A stretch of DNA of 5,110 nt from Minisyncoccota bacterium (GTDB taxonomy: Bacteria > Patescibacteriota > Minisyncoccia > Phycocordibacterales > UBA9973). Under the pieces are notes generated by a model, which saw nothing but the letters and a program-made list of their open reading frames with translations, was not told the origin of the DNA and ran no database searches. The stretch is taken from assembly GCA_017984185.1 (NCBI GenBank), contig JAGNZX010000043.1:1-5110 (forward strand), given 5' to 3'. Below are positions 1 to 5,106 of the stretch, in pieces. Position numbers and translations under genes: made by a program. Within the stretch, counting starts at the first letter, position 1; the number at the start of each line of letters is the position of its first letter.

Positions 1-20
1 AAACCCCGAATAAATCGGGG
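1..20 (-). terminator. Intrinsic terminator of the small secreted protein gene
   Basis: Read on the minus strand, a perfect 6-bp stem (CCCCGA / TCGGGG) closes a 5-base loop and runs into TTT at the window edge. It begins 19 bases after the stop codon of the minus-strand gene. The GC-rich stem followed by T residues is the classic rho-independent form. The T tract is cut off by the window edge, so its full length is not visible. Confidence 0.75.
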
Positions 21-39
21 CAATGTATAACTTATTAAG

Positions 40-444
40 TTAGCGATTAATATGATTTCCCATATTTATACCTTTTCCAAATCCATTTCTCATCCCTTTA
101 CCAGAACCATCTTTTAGTCCTAAGCCCAATTCTTGTCTGATTTTCTTTGCTCCTTCCAGATCACCTTTTTCGGCTAATTCGTGAGCTTCGGCAAATTTTG
201 CAAAATTATCTTTATTTATAATTTGCGTAACTCTACCCCTGTCTTGCATAAGATTTTTCCAGGAAAGATAGTCATTTGTCTCGAGAGCTTTTTCCATGGT
301 CTCATGGCGCTCTATAGAATAATTTGGTCCCTTTACACCAGGGTTTCCTCTGTAAGCACTTGCTGTACTCGCTATAGCTCCAGAAATACCTAAAATCAAC
401 CCCATTACCCCTAATCCCAAAACTAATTTTTTTGTATTATTCAT
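40..444 (-). CDS. Small secreted protein of unknown function, Gly/Lys-rich C-terminus
   Basis: This 134-residue protein has an unknown function. Residues 1-30 form a signal peptide: Lys-Lys at 5-6, a hydrophobic core at 8-24 and an Ala-Ser-Ala cleavage site at 28-30. The mature part is therefore probably exported and about 104 residues long. Residues 31-42 are Gly/Pro-rich (YRGNPGVKGPNY). Residues 44-108 look helical and charged, with the patterns NDYLSWKNLMQ (57-67), NKDNFAKFAEAHELAEKGD (77-95) and AKKIRQELGLG (99-109). The tail 109-134 is rich in Gly, Lys, Asn and Met. From memory, proteins of this plan recur in Patescibacteria genomes; I know of no characterised member. The ATG at 444 is chosen because the signal peptide starts directly after it. 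No clear Shine-Dalgarno precedes it (only AAAGAA). It is a single-gene unit, divergent from the YibE/F gene, and ends in a hairpin terminator. Confidence 0.8.
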   Translation of the reverse strand: MNNTKKLVLGLGVMGLILGISGAIASTASAYRGNPGVKGPNYSIERHETMEKALETNDYLSWKNLMQDRGRVTQIINKDNFAKFAEAHELAEKGDLEGAKKIRQELGLGLKDGSGKGMRNGFGKGINMGNHINR

Positions 445-479
445 TTGAATTCTTTGTTAATTTTTAATATTAAACCGAC

Positions 480-485
480 CTTATA
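480..485 (-). promoter_or_regulatory. Possible -10 element for the small secreted protein gene
   Basis: On the minus strand TATAAG matches five of six bases of the bacterial -10 consensus. It would start transcription near 473 and give a leader of about 29 bases. No good -35 is visible 16-18 bases upstream. The leader would contain a perfect 12-bp AT palindrome, TTTAATATTAAA (463-474), which could be an operator or simply reflects the AT richness. Unlike the three plus-strand promoters, no -10 box sits at the leaderless distance from this ATG. Confidence 0.35.
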
Positions 486-540
486 CTATTAATACAACTG
501 AAACATCATTTTTCTTTCATAAGTGATGACTAAGATTTTT

Positions 541-625
541 GGCTTACCGCTTGTCAGCTTTGCTGATTAGGTCGTGCCACGCAAAAGAACCATAGAAATG
601 CAGTTCTTTTGATGTGCAGGCAAAG
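541..625. other. GC-rich hairpin-forming intergenic island
   Basis: About 48% of 541-620 is G or C, against about 22% in 451-540 and 15% in 621-660. It holds two inverted repeats. The first is TCAGC-TTT-GCTGA at 554-566. The second has a 9-bp perfect stem (582-590 with 603-611) capped by CAT-AGAA-ATG at 591-600, and its base extends through CAC 578-580 with GTG 614-616. The first hairpin's CTTTGC (558-563) also matches GCAAAG at 620-625, which would allow a pseudoknot or an alternative fold. It lies upstream of the likely start points of both flanking genes. It could be a small structured RNA, a dispersed repeat or a protein-binding site. A minus-strand reading frame across it looks like a shadow. 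Confidence 0.4.
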
Positions 626-637
626 TAATTACATAAT

Positions 638-646
638 TGGTATAAT
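638..646 (+). promoter_or_regulatory. Extended -10 promoter of the YibE/F gene (leaderless)
   Basis: TGG followed by a perfect TATAAT (641-646) is an extended -10 element. The standard spacing from the last base of the -10 to +1 puts the start at 653, which is the A of the ATG, so the mRNA would have no leader. No -35 match lies 16-18 bases upstream, which an extended -10 can tolerate. An AT inverted repeat (AATTA-CA-TAATT, 627-638) lies directly upstream and could be an operator, but it is low-complexity. Confidence 0.7.
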
Positions 647-652
647 AAAAAT

Positions 653-1756
653 ATGAAAATAAAATTAATTTTTCTATTTCTGTTGTTAATGACGGCAAAT
701 TCTCTATATGCAGAGGAAGAGGTGGTAAATATACAAAATGCCAAGGTGCTTGAGGTGGTCAGAGAAGAAAAGAGTGTTATTTTACAAGAAGTGGGGCAGG
801 GAGTAGAGGTGTTAAATCAAATTATCTCGGCCGAGATTCTCGATGGGGTTGAAAAAAATAAAAAAATAATTTTAGAAAACGAGGGTTTGAAATTAAAAAA
901 AGGTGATTTATTTTTTATTGAAAAAACTTCTTTACCAAGCGAACCTGATCATTATTTAGCCATAGAAAAGGATAGGCAAATTCCAATTATTATTTTGTTA
1001 TTGTTTTTTACATTTGTAATTATAATTTTTGGCGGTAAACAAGGGGTGCGCTCTCTGTTGAGTTTGATCGGAGGATTTTTAGTTATCGTTTACCTGTTGA
1101 TCCCTGTGTTAATCAAGGGGTATTCTCCGGTATTGGTCAGTATTGGTTTCGCTGTGGTTATTTTATTTATTGCCATATATTTTACTCATGGTTTTAATCG
1201 GGAATCATCGGTCGCTCTTGGGGGGACAATTATCGCTGTTGTCCTCACTGGTCTGTTAGCATTCTTTTCGGTTTATATTATGCAACTCACTGGTTTTAAT
1301 ACTGAAGAGGTAATGTTTTTAGATATGGGTAATGCTGTGAAACTAAATTTTCACGGATTGCTTCTCGGAGGAATCTTGATAGGAGTTTTGGGTATTTTGG
1401 ATGACATTGCTATCACACAATCGGCAGTTGTCAGTGAGATCTATAATTCTGCAAGCCATTTAAACAGAAAAGAGGTTTACCAAAAAGCTATGCGAGTAGG
1501 CAGGGAGCATGTATCTGCTTTAGTGAATACTCTCGTTTTGGCATATGCTGGGGCATCTTTGCCGTTACTGTTGCTTTTTTCAAATTATGATTATCCATTT
1601 CGTTTAATAATCAGCCAAGAGCTGTTTGCCACAGAGATTGTGAGAACAATTGTGGGAAGTATAGGCTTGGTTCTAACTGTGCCGATCACGACACTTTTGG
1701 CAGTTTATTTTTTGAAAGGCCACAAAGGTAAGAGTGCTCTTTTGCACCAACACTAG
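653..1756 (+). CDS. YibE/F-family integral membrane protein
   Basis: This 367-residue polytopic membrane protein belongs to the YibE/F-like family, whose biochemical role is not established. Residues 1-20 look like a signal peptide or N-terminal anchor ending at SLYA. Residues 21-108 form a small exported domain with beta-strand character, and about seven membrane helices follow (roughly 110-127, 133-155, 157-178, 186-210, 235-256, 290-310 and 327-355). Family hallmarks are GGKQGVRSLLSLIGGF (127-142), GILDDIAITQ (247-256), an amphipathic segment HLNRKEVYQKAMRVGREHVS (269-288) and NTLVLAYAGASLPLLLL (292-308). The length and architecture look complete. The ATG at 653 is supported by the signal peptide and by the -10 box placing +1 on it. 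The Fur-family gene follows after 43 bases that contain its own promoter, so co-transcription is possible but not required. The assignment rests on sequence pattern; a transport role would be a guess. Confidence 0.88.
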   Translation: MKIKLIFLFLLLMTANSLYAEEEVVNIQNAKVLEVVREEKSVILQEVGQGVEVLNQIISAEILDGVEKNKKIILENEGLKLKKGDLFFIEKTSLPSEPDHYLAIEKDRQIPIIILLLFFTFVIIIFGGKQGVRSLLSLIGGFLVIVYLLIPVLIKGYSPVLVSIGFAVVILFIAIYFTHGFNRESSVALGGTIIAVVLTGLLAFFSVYIMQLTGFNTEEVMFLDMGNAVKLNFHGLLLGGILIGVLGILDDIAITQSAVVSEIYNSASHLNRKEVYQKAMRVGREHVSALVNTLVLAYAGASLPLLLLFSNYDYPFRLIISQELFATEIVRTIVGSIGLVLTVPITTLLAVYFLKGHKGKSALLHQH

Positions 1757-1764
1757 TTTTCCAC

Positions 1765-1793
1765 TTGCAAGTCATTTGCATTTAGTTTATACT
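1765..1793 (+). promoter_or_regulatory. Promoter of the Fur-family regulator–ZIP pair (leaderless)
   Basis: The -35 is TTGCAA (1765-1770, four of six consensus bases) and the -10 is TATACT (1788-1793, five of six), separated by the optimal 17 bases. The predicted +1 is 1800, the A of the regulator's ATG, so the transcript would be leaderless. A Fur-type inverted repeat covers the -35 and part of the spacer, which suggests repression by blocking RNA polymerase. Confidence 0.7.
1766..1780 (+). promoter_or_regulatory. Putative Fur-family operator (7-1-7 inverted repeat)
   Basis: TGCAAGT-C-ATTTGCA is a 15-bp inverted repeat with 7-base arms around one central base; six of the seven arm pairs match. 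That geometry is the known layout of Fur and Zur boxes, although the bases differ from the classical Fur consensus. It overlaps the -35 box of the gene for the Fur-family protein itself, so autorepression is the natural reading. An overlapping perfect palindrome, ACTTGCAAGT (1763-1772), is also present. No second copy was found in the window. Confidence 0.55.
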
Positions 1794-1799
1794 CATGAG

Positions 1800-2213
1800 A
1801 TGAAAGAAATATTGAAAGAAAAAGGGTATAAGGCAACCCCTGCACGATTGGCAATATTGGAGATTTTTGCAAATAGCAAAGCTCCTCTTACGGCAGAGGT
1901 GGTTTATCAAGAGCTAAAGCGAAATAAAAAAAATAAAGATATAAATGAAGCGACTGTATACCGTACGCTTTCTTTGTTTGAGGGAGGGGGGGTTTTAACT
2001 AAAGTAGATTTTCGAAAAGAGTCTGCATTCTTTGAGCTTAACAAGGCACATCATCACCATATAACTTGCCTCAAGTGCGATACGGTAGAGGATTTTGAAA
2101 GCACGGCAATTGAAAAAGCATTAGGGGGAATAGTTCGAAGTTCTTCCAAGTTTATTAATATAAAAGATCATTCTTTGGAGCTTTTTGGGTTCTGTGAGAA
2201 TTGTGTAGCATAA
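1800..2213 (+). CDS. Fur-family metal-responsive transcriptional regulator (Zur-like)
   Basis: This 137-residue protein has the usual Fur-family length. The N-terminal winged helix includes GYKATPARLAILEIF (9-23) and the recognition helix ATVYRTLSLFEGGGVL (51-66). The C-terminal metal-binding and dimerisation half carries HHHH (84-87), the Cys-X2-Cys pairs C90/C93 and C132/C135 of the structural zinc site, and H124 near the regulatory site. These mark an intact metal sensor. An in-frame ATG exists at 1734, but it lies inside the YibE/F gene and adds 22 residues unlike the family. The ATG at 1800 begins the conserved region and coincides with the predicted transcription start. The ZIP gene follows after 2 bases. 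Fur, Zur, Mur and PerR cannot be separated safely by motif alone; zinc is favoured because of the ZIP partner, which is inference. A run of seven G (1986-1992) encodes the Gly stretch. Confidence 0.9.
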   Translation: MKEILKEKGYKATPARLAILEIFANSKAPLTAEVVYQELKRNKKNKDINEATVYRTLSLFEGGGVLTKVDFRKESAFFELNKAHHHHITCLKCDTVEDFESTAIEKALGGIVRSSSKFINIKDHSLELFGFCENCVA

Positions 2214-2215
2214 TT

Positions 2216-2965
2216 ATGATTACAGCATATATTTACGCATTGTTGGGGGTCGTTGCAATAAGTTTAGTTTCTTTGGTTGGGGTTTTTACTCTTTCAATTA
2301 AAGAGGAAGTCATTAAAAGATATGTTTTTTTGCTTGTGAGTTTGGCGGTAGGGGCACTACTGGGAGACGCTTTTATTCATTTAATTCCAGAAGCATTTGA
2401 AAATTCTGAAAACCCTCTCGTGGTAAGTTTGCTAATCGTTGCTGGCATAGTGTTTTTCTTTGTATTAGAAAAGTTTTTCCATTGGCATCACCATGAAGAT
2501 GACACCAGTGAATACACGATACACCCTGTTGGTAAGTTGGTCCTTTTTTCTGACGGAGTTCACAATTTCATTGATGGAGTAGTTATCGGCATAAGTTTTA
2601 TGGTAAGTATTCCAGTGGGGGTAGCTACCACCTTGGCTGTCATTTTACACGAAATTCCACAAGAGATTGGAGATTTTGCTGTGTTGCTACACGCCGGGTA
2701 TACCCGCAAGAGAGCTCTCTGGCTGAATTTTCTGTCTGCCCTGACAGCATTGCTTGGTACGTGTTTTGCCTTTTTATTGGGCGAGGTAGGGGAAAGTCTG
2801 GTCTCTTGGGTTTTACCCCTAGCAGCAGGTGGTTTTATTTACATCGCAGTGGCTGATCTTATTCCAGAGCTTCATAAAACTAAAAAGGTAAAGCAGTCTT
2901 TGTCTCAATTATTTTCATTGATTCTTGGAGTTGTCTTAATGGCTGGGTTGGTTTTGTTGGAATAG
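2216..2965 (+). CDS. ZIP-family divalent metal transporter
   Basis: This 249-residue inner-membrane transporter would import zinc or a related divalent metal. About eight membrane helices are visible (near 5-27, 36-56, 66-86, 106-130, 132-160, 168-188, 194-214 and 230-248), the ZIP topology. The metal pathway residues are clear: SDGVHNFIDG (112-121) in helix IV and HEIPQEIGD (145-153) in helix V, the two signature motifs, with HLIPEAF (55-61) and DLIPELH (214-220) as supporting motifs. The loop between helices III and IV has a His/Asp cluster, HWHHHEDD (89-96), typical of ZIP cytoplasmic metal-binding loops. The ATG at 2216 is preferred over the TTG at 2201, which overlaps the regulator's end. 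The gene starts 2 bases after the Fur-family stop with no Shine-Dalgarno, so coupled translation is likely. Expression should follow the metal-controlled promoter at 1765-1793. Exact metal specificity cannot be read from the sequence. Confidence 0.92.
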   Translation: MITAYIYALLGVVAISLVSLVGVFTLSIKEEVIKRYVFLLVSLAVGALLGDAFIHLIPEAFENSENPLVVSLLIVAGIVFFFVLEKFFHWHHHEDDTSEYTIHPVGKLVLFSDGVHNFIDGVVIGISFMVSIPVGVATTLAVILHEIPQEIGDFAVLLHAGYTRKRALWLNFLSALTALLGTCFAFLLGEVGESLVSWVLPLAAGGFIYIAVADLIPELHKTKKVKQSLSQLFSLILGVVLMAGLVLLE

Positions 2966-3000
2966 GTTTATAGTACTTATTTAGTTTTCCACTTTTGGTA

Positions 3001-3029
3001 GTTACTTATGTTCATTTTTGTTTTATAAT
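3001..3029 (+). promoter_or_regulatory. Promoter of the GAF–TspO–DUF2177–DUF1295 operon (leaderless)
   Basis: A perfect TATAAT lies at 3024-3029. The predicted +1 is 3036, the A of the GAF gene's ATG, so the operon mRNA would be leaderless. The -35 is weak: GTTACT at 3001-3006 has the right 17-base spacing but few consensus bases, which may mean that an activator or alternative factor is needed. A 9-base direct repeat, ACTTATGTT, occurs at 3004-3012 and 3032-3040, the second copy spanning the start codon. Confidence 0.65.
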
Positions 3030-3035
3030 TAACTT

Positions 3036-3533
3036 ATGTTAAATGCTCCCATTCCAAACGATGAAGACAAGAGGCTAGAAGCAGTCCATAGGCTAGCGAT
3101 TTTGGACACAAAACCCGAAGAGCGTTTTGATGTGATTACTCGCGAGGCTGTAGAGAGGTTGAATGTGCCGATATCGATGGTGACGATTCTCGATTCACAG
3201 AGAGAGTGGTATAAATCATGCACCGGTTTAGATCAGAAAGAAGGCGATAGGGCTATATCATTTTGTGGGCATGCTTTGATGGCCACCAATATGTTTATAA
3301 TAGAAGACACACTCAAGGATCCACGTTTTGCTGACAACCCGATGGTTGTTGGTTTTCCATTTATTAGATTTTATGCAGGATTTGCTCTTTTTGATTATAA
3401 AACCAATAAACCTATCGGAGTTTTTTGCGTAAAAGATAAAAAACCTCGAACTCTTACTATTCAAGAAATGGGAATAATCTTTGATTTAGCCGACCGGGCC
3501 GAGAAAGAATTAAATAAAGAAAATAATAGCTAA
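3036..3533 (+). CDS. Stand-alone GAF-domain protein
   Basis: This 165-residue cytoplasmic protein consists of a single GAF sensory domain with no output domain. It matches the GAF subfamily often found at the N-terminus of histidine kinases and diguanylate cyclases: the lead-in helix NDEDKRLEAVHRLAILDTKP (8-27), then ERFDVITREAVERLNVPISM (29-48), ILDSQREWYKSCTGLD (51-66), AISFCGHALM (73-82), DTLKDPRFADNPMVVGFPFI (91-110), RFYAGFAL (111-118) and GVFCVKDKKPR (128-138). Cysteines are at 62, 77 and 131; C77 and C131 are common in this subfamily, while C62 replaces a residue that is usually not Cys. The ligand is unknown. It is the first gene of a four-gene operon; TspO begins one base after its stop. 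A sensor or adaptor for the membrane proteins that follow is inference. A free methionine sulfoxide reductase is another GAF-fold possibility, but the Cys arrangement does not clearly support it. Confidence 0.88.
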   Translation: MLNAPIPNDEDKRLEAVHRLAILDTKPEERFDVITREAVERLNVPISMVTILDSQREWYKSCTGLDQKEGDRAISFCGHALMATNMFIIEDTLKDPRFADNPMVVGFPFIRFYAGFALFDYKTNKPIGVFCVKDKKPRTLTIQEMGIIFDLADRAEKELNKENNS

Positions 3534-3534
3534 T

Positions 3535-3939
3535 ATGAATTCATACAACTGGTATTCACAATTGATCAGGCCGACCTGGGCTCCACCTTCGTGGCTTTTT
3601 GGTCCGGTCTGGAGTGTATTGTATTTTATTATCGCCATATCCTTCGGAACTGTATTTTATAAAGCATTTACTAAGCAAATTCCTTGGATGGTAGCTCTGC
3701 CTTTTGCGCTAAATTTATTTTTTAATTTTATTTTTACACCGATTCAATTTGGTTTGAAAAATAATCTGCTGGCGGCTATTGATATCTTGCTAGTGGTGGG
3801 GACTCTGGTCTGGGCGCTATATACTATCTGGCACTCGGCGCCTTCGCTCCGTTGGATAGTTTATGCCAATCTTCCATATTTAGCTTGGGGAACATTTGCC
3901 ACCTCTTTACAATTAACAATAACTTATTTAAATAGATAA
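3535..3939 (+). CDS. tspO: TspO/MBR-family membrane protein lacking the first helix
   Basis: This 134-residue membrane protein belongs to the tryptophan-rich sensory protein (TspO/peripheral benzodiazepine receptor) family, whose members bind porphyrins and other hydrophobic ligands and are linked to oxidative and light stress. Visible hallmarks are NWYSQLIRPTWAPPSWLFGP (5-24), VWSVLYFII (25-33), ALNLFFNFIFTPIQFGLKNN (58-77) and YANLPYLAWGTFATSLQLTI (110-129). Only four helices are seen (about 22-42, 51-68, 77-98 and 107-129). Usual TspO proteins have five helices and about 155-160 residues; here the protein starts right at the WYxxLxxPxWxPP loop that normally follows helix 1. Upstream in frame there is a stop (3511-3513) and only a short polar stretch, so a missed start does not explain the loss. 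The gene lies one base after the GAF gene and four bases before DUF2177. No Shine-Dalgarno is visible, so translation is probably coupled. Confidence 0.9.
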   Translation: MNSYNWYSQLIRPTWAPPSWLFGPVWSVLYFIIAISFGTVFYKAFTKQIPWMVALPFALNLFFNFIFTPIQFGLKNNLLAAIDILLVVGTLVWALYTIWHSAPSLRWIVYANLPYLAWGTFATSLQLTITYLNR

Positions 3940-3943
3940 TTTT

Positions 3944-4342
3944 ATGTTCATAAAACTTTACGCAATTGCATTACCAGTTTTCTTTGCCATCGATATGGTC
4001 TGGCTGGGTCTTGTCGCCAAGAATTTTTACGCCAAACAAATTGGCTTCTTGTTAAAATCCAATGTGAATTGGGTTGCAGCTGTTATTTTCTATCTTTTGT
4101 TTATAGTTGGCTTGGTGGTGTTTGTCATCTCTCCAGCAATAGAAAAAAATTCTTGGGAGCACGCGCTTTTGTTTGGGGCTTTGTTTGGACTCGTGTGTTA
4201 CGCTACCTATGATTTGACCAACTTGGCTTTGACCAAGGACTGGCCTTTGTTGGTGACGATAGTAGACCTAGTCTGGGGCGCGGTATTGGCTGGCTCAGTA
4301 TCGACGGTGACTTACTTAATCGCTAAAAAAATTGTCTTATGA
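3944..4342 (+). CDS. DUF2177-family four-helix membrane protein
   Basis: This 132-residue membrane protein matches the DUF2177 family, which has no assigned biochemical function. Family landmarks are AIDMVWLGLVAKNFYAKQIG (15-34), IFYLLFIVGLVVFVISPA (48-65), ALLFGALFGLVCYATYDLTN (74-93), LALTKDWPLL (94-103) and VDLVWGAVLAGSVS (107-120). Four helices are likely (about 5-24, 43-64, 73-93 and 102-127). Conserved Asp17 and Trp20, and the YATYDLTNLA segment, point to a buried functional site. The length is normal. It begins four bases after tspO, and its TGA stop overlaps the ATG of the DUF1295 gene, so these genes are translationally coupled. From memory, DUF2177 and DUF1295 genes often sit together in other bacteria near cyclopropane-fatty-acid-synthase-like methyltransferases and FAD amine oxidases, which suggests lipid modification. 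No such enzyme gene is visible here. Confidence 0.88.
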   Translation: MFIKLYAIALPVFFAIDMVWLGLVAKNFYAKQIGFLLKSNVNWVAAVIFYLLFIVGLVVFVISPAIEKNSWEHALLFGALFGLVCYATYDLTNLALTKDWPLLVTIVDLVWGAVLAGSVSTVTYLIAKKIVL

Positions 4343-5100
4343 GCTACTTTTCAACCCTAGCTTTAATTTTGGTCTTATACATGACCTTTTGGTTTTTATT
4401 TTCTTTGATTAAAAAAAGAAACGATGTAGCAGACGTGGCTTGGGGTTTGGGTTTTGTGTTGTTGTCTTGGACATCTTTTTTCATCTCTGATAATTTTGGT
4501 TCGCGAGAAATTTTGGTAAATATTTTAGTCAGTGTTTGGGGTTTGCGTTTAGCTTGGCATATTCACGCGCGCAACAAAGGCAAGACCGAAGACTATCGTT
4601 ATCTTGCATGGCGCGAAGAATGGGGCAAATGGTTTTATTTGCGTTCATATTTTCAAGTATATATTTTGCAGGGTATGTTTATGTTTTTAATTGTGTCACC
4701 AGTGTTGTGGATGAACAAAATGGGTGGAAGTTTGCAGATTGTGGATTTTGTCGGGGTTTTGGTTTGGCTCACAGGTTTTTATTTTGAAGTTGTCGGCGAT
4801 GCAGAGCTCGCTCGATTTATCAAAGATCCAGCCAATAAGGGTCATTTGATGCAAACTGGTTTGTGGGCCTACACTCGCCATCCAAATTATTTTGGTGAAG
4901 TCACCCAGTGGTGGGGGGTTTGGCTAATGGCTTGTAGTGTGCCGCAGGGATTTTTGACCATAATCGGTCCGTTGACTATCACTTTTTTAATCTTAAAAGT
5001 TTCTGGTATTCCAATGCTTGAAAAAAAGATGGCGGAAAATCCGGAGTTTATAGAATATAAAAAAAGAGTAAGCGTATTTTTTCCATTACCGAGGAAGTAA
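4339..5100 (+). CDS. DUF1295 family membrane protein, steroid 5-alpha-reductase-like
   Basis: This 253-residue protein with several membrane helices belongs to the DUF1295 family, related in fold to steroid 5-alpha-reductases and isoprenylcysteine methyltransferases. Landmarks are DVAWGLGFV (32-40), WGLRLAWHIHARNKGKTEDY (67-86), YLAWREEWG (88-96), the QG-containing helix 111-123, the GDAELARFIKDPANKGHL segment (153-170), GLWAYTRHPNYFGE (174-187), which is the cofactor-binding signature near the C-terminus, and GIPMLEKKM (223-231). The end, FFPLPRK, is typical of the family, so the protein is complete. The likely activity is NAD(P)H-dependent reduction of a lipid or other hydrophobic substrate in the membrane, inferred from the fold; the substrate is unknown. 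The ATG overlaps the DUF2177 stop (ATGA). GAGGAAG at its 3' end, followed by an ATG at 5107, suggests that the operon continues beyond the window. Confidence 0.9.
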   Translation: MSYFSTLALILVLYMTFWFLFSLIKKRNDVADVAWGLGFVLLSWTSFFISDNFGSREILVNILVSVWGLRLAWHIHARNKGKTEDYRYLAWREEWGKWFYLRSYFQVYILQGMFMFLIVSPVLWMNKMGGSLQIVDFVGVLVWLTGFYFEVVGDAELARFIKDPANKGHLMQTGLWAYTRHPNYFGEVTQWWGVWLMACSVPQGFLTIIGPLTITFLILKVSGIPMLEKKMAENPEFIEYKKRVSVFFPLPRK

Positions 5101-5106
5101 TTTACT

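Noticed and set aside
181..393. Plus-strand 70-codon reading frame
   Set aside because: It lies antisense within the small secreted protein gene, whose signal peptide makes it the real one.
504..528. AT-rich hairpin CATCATTT / AAGTGATG as a terminator
   Set aside because: The stem is weak with one G-T pair, no T run follows directly on either strand, and no gene ends nearby.
544..744. Minus-strand 66-codon reading frame
   Set aside because: It overlaps the promoter and N-terminus of the YibE/F gene, has no family features, and its C-terminal half is the GC-rich hairpin island; the composition fits a shadow frame.
1734..1799. Upstream in-frame ATG for the Fur-family gene
   Set aside because: The extra 22 residues overlap the YibE/F coding end, do not resemble the family and would span the promoter and operator.
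1795..1803. Two-codon mini-ORF ATG-AGA-TGA overlapping the Fur-family start
   Set aside because: The predicted transcription start at 1800 excludes its ATG from the mRNA.
2201..2215. TTG start for the ZIP gene
   Set aside because: It lies within the regulator's coding end and adds five residues; the ATG at 2216 gives a normal ZIP N-terminus and 2-base spacing.
3029..3464. Two minus-strand reading frames (3029-3223 and 3258-3464)
   Set aside because: Both are antisense to the well-supported GAF-domain gene and have no recognisable features.
4536..4881. Plus-strand frame 4536-4787 and minus-strand frame 4696-4881
   Set aside because: Both lie inside the DUF1295 gene, whose motifs are intact through this region.
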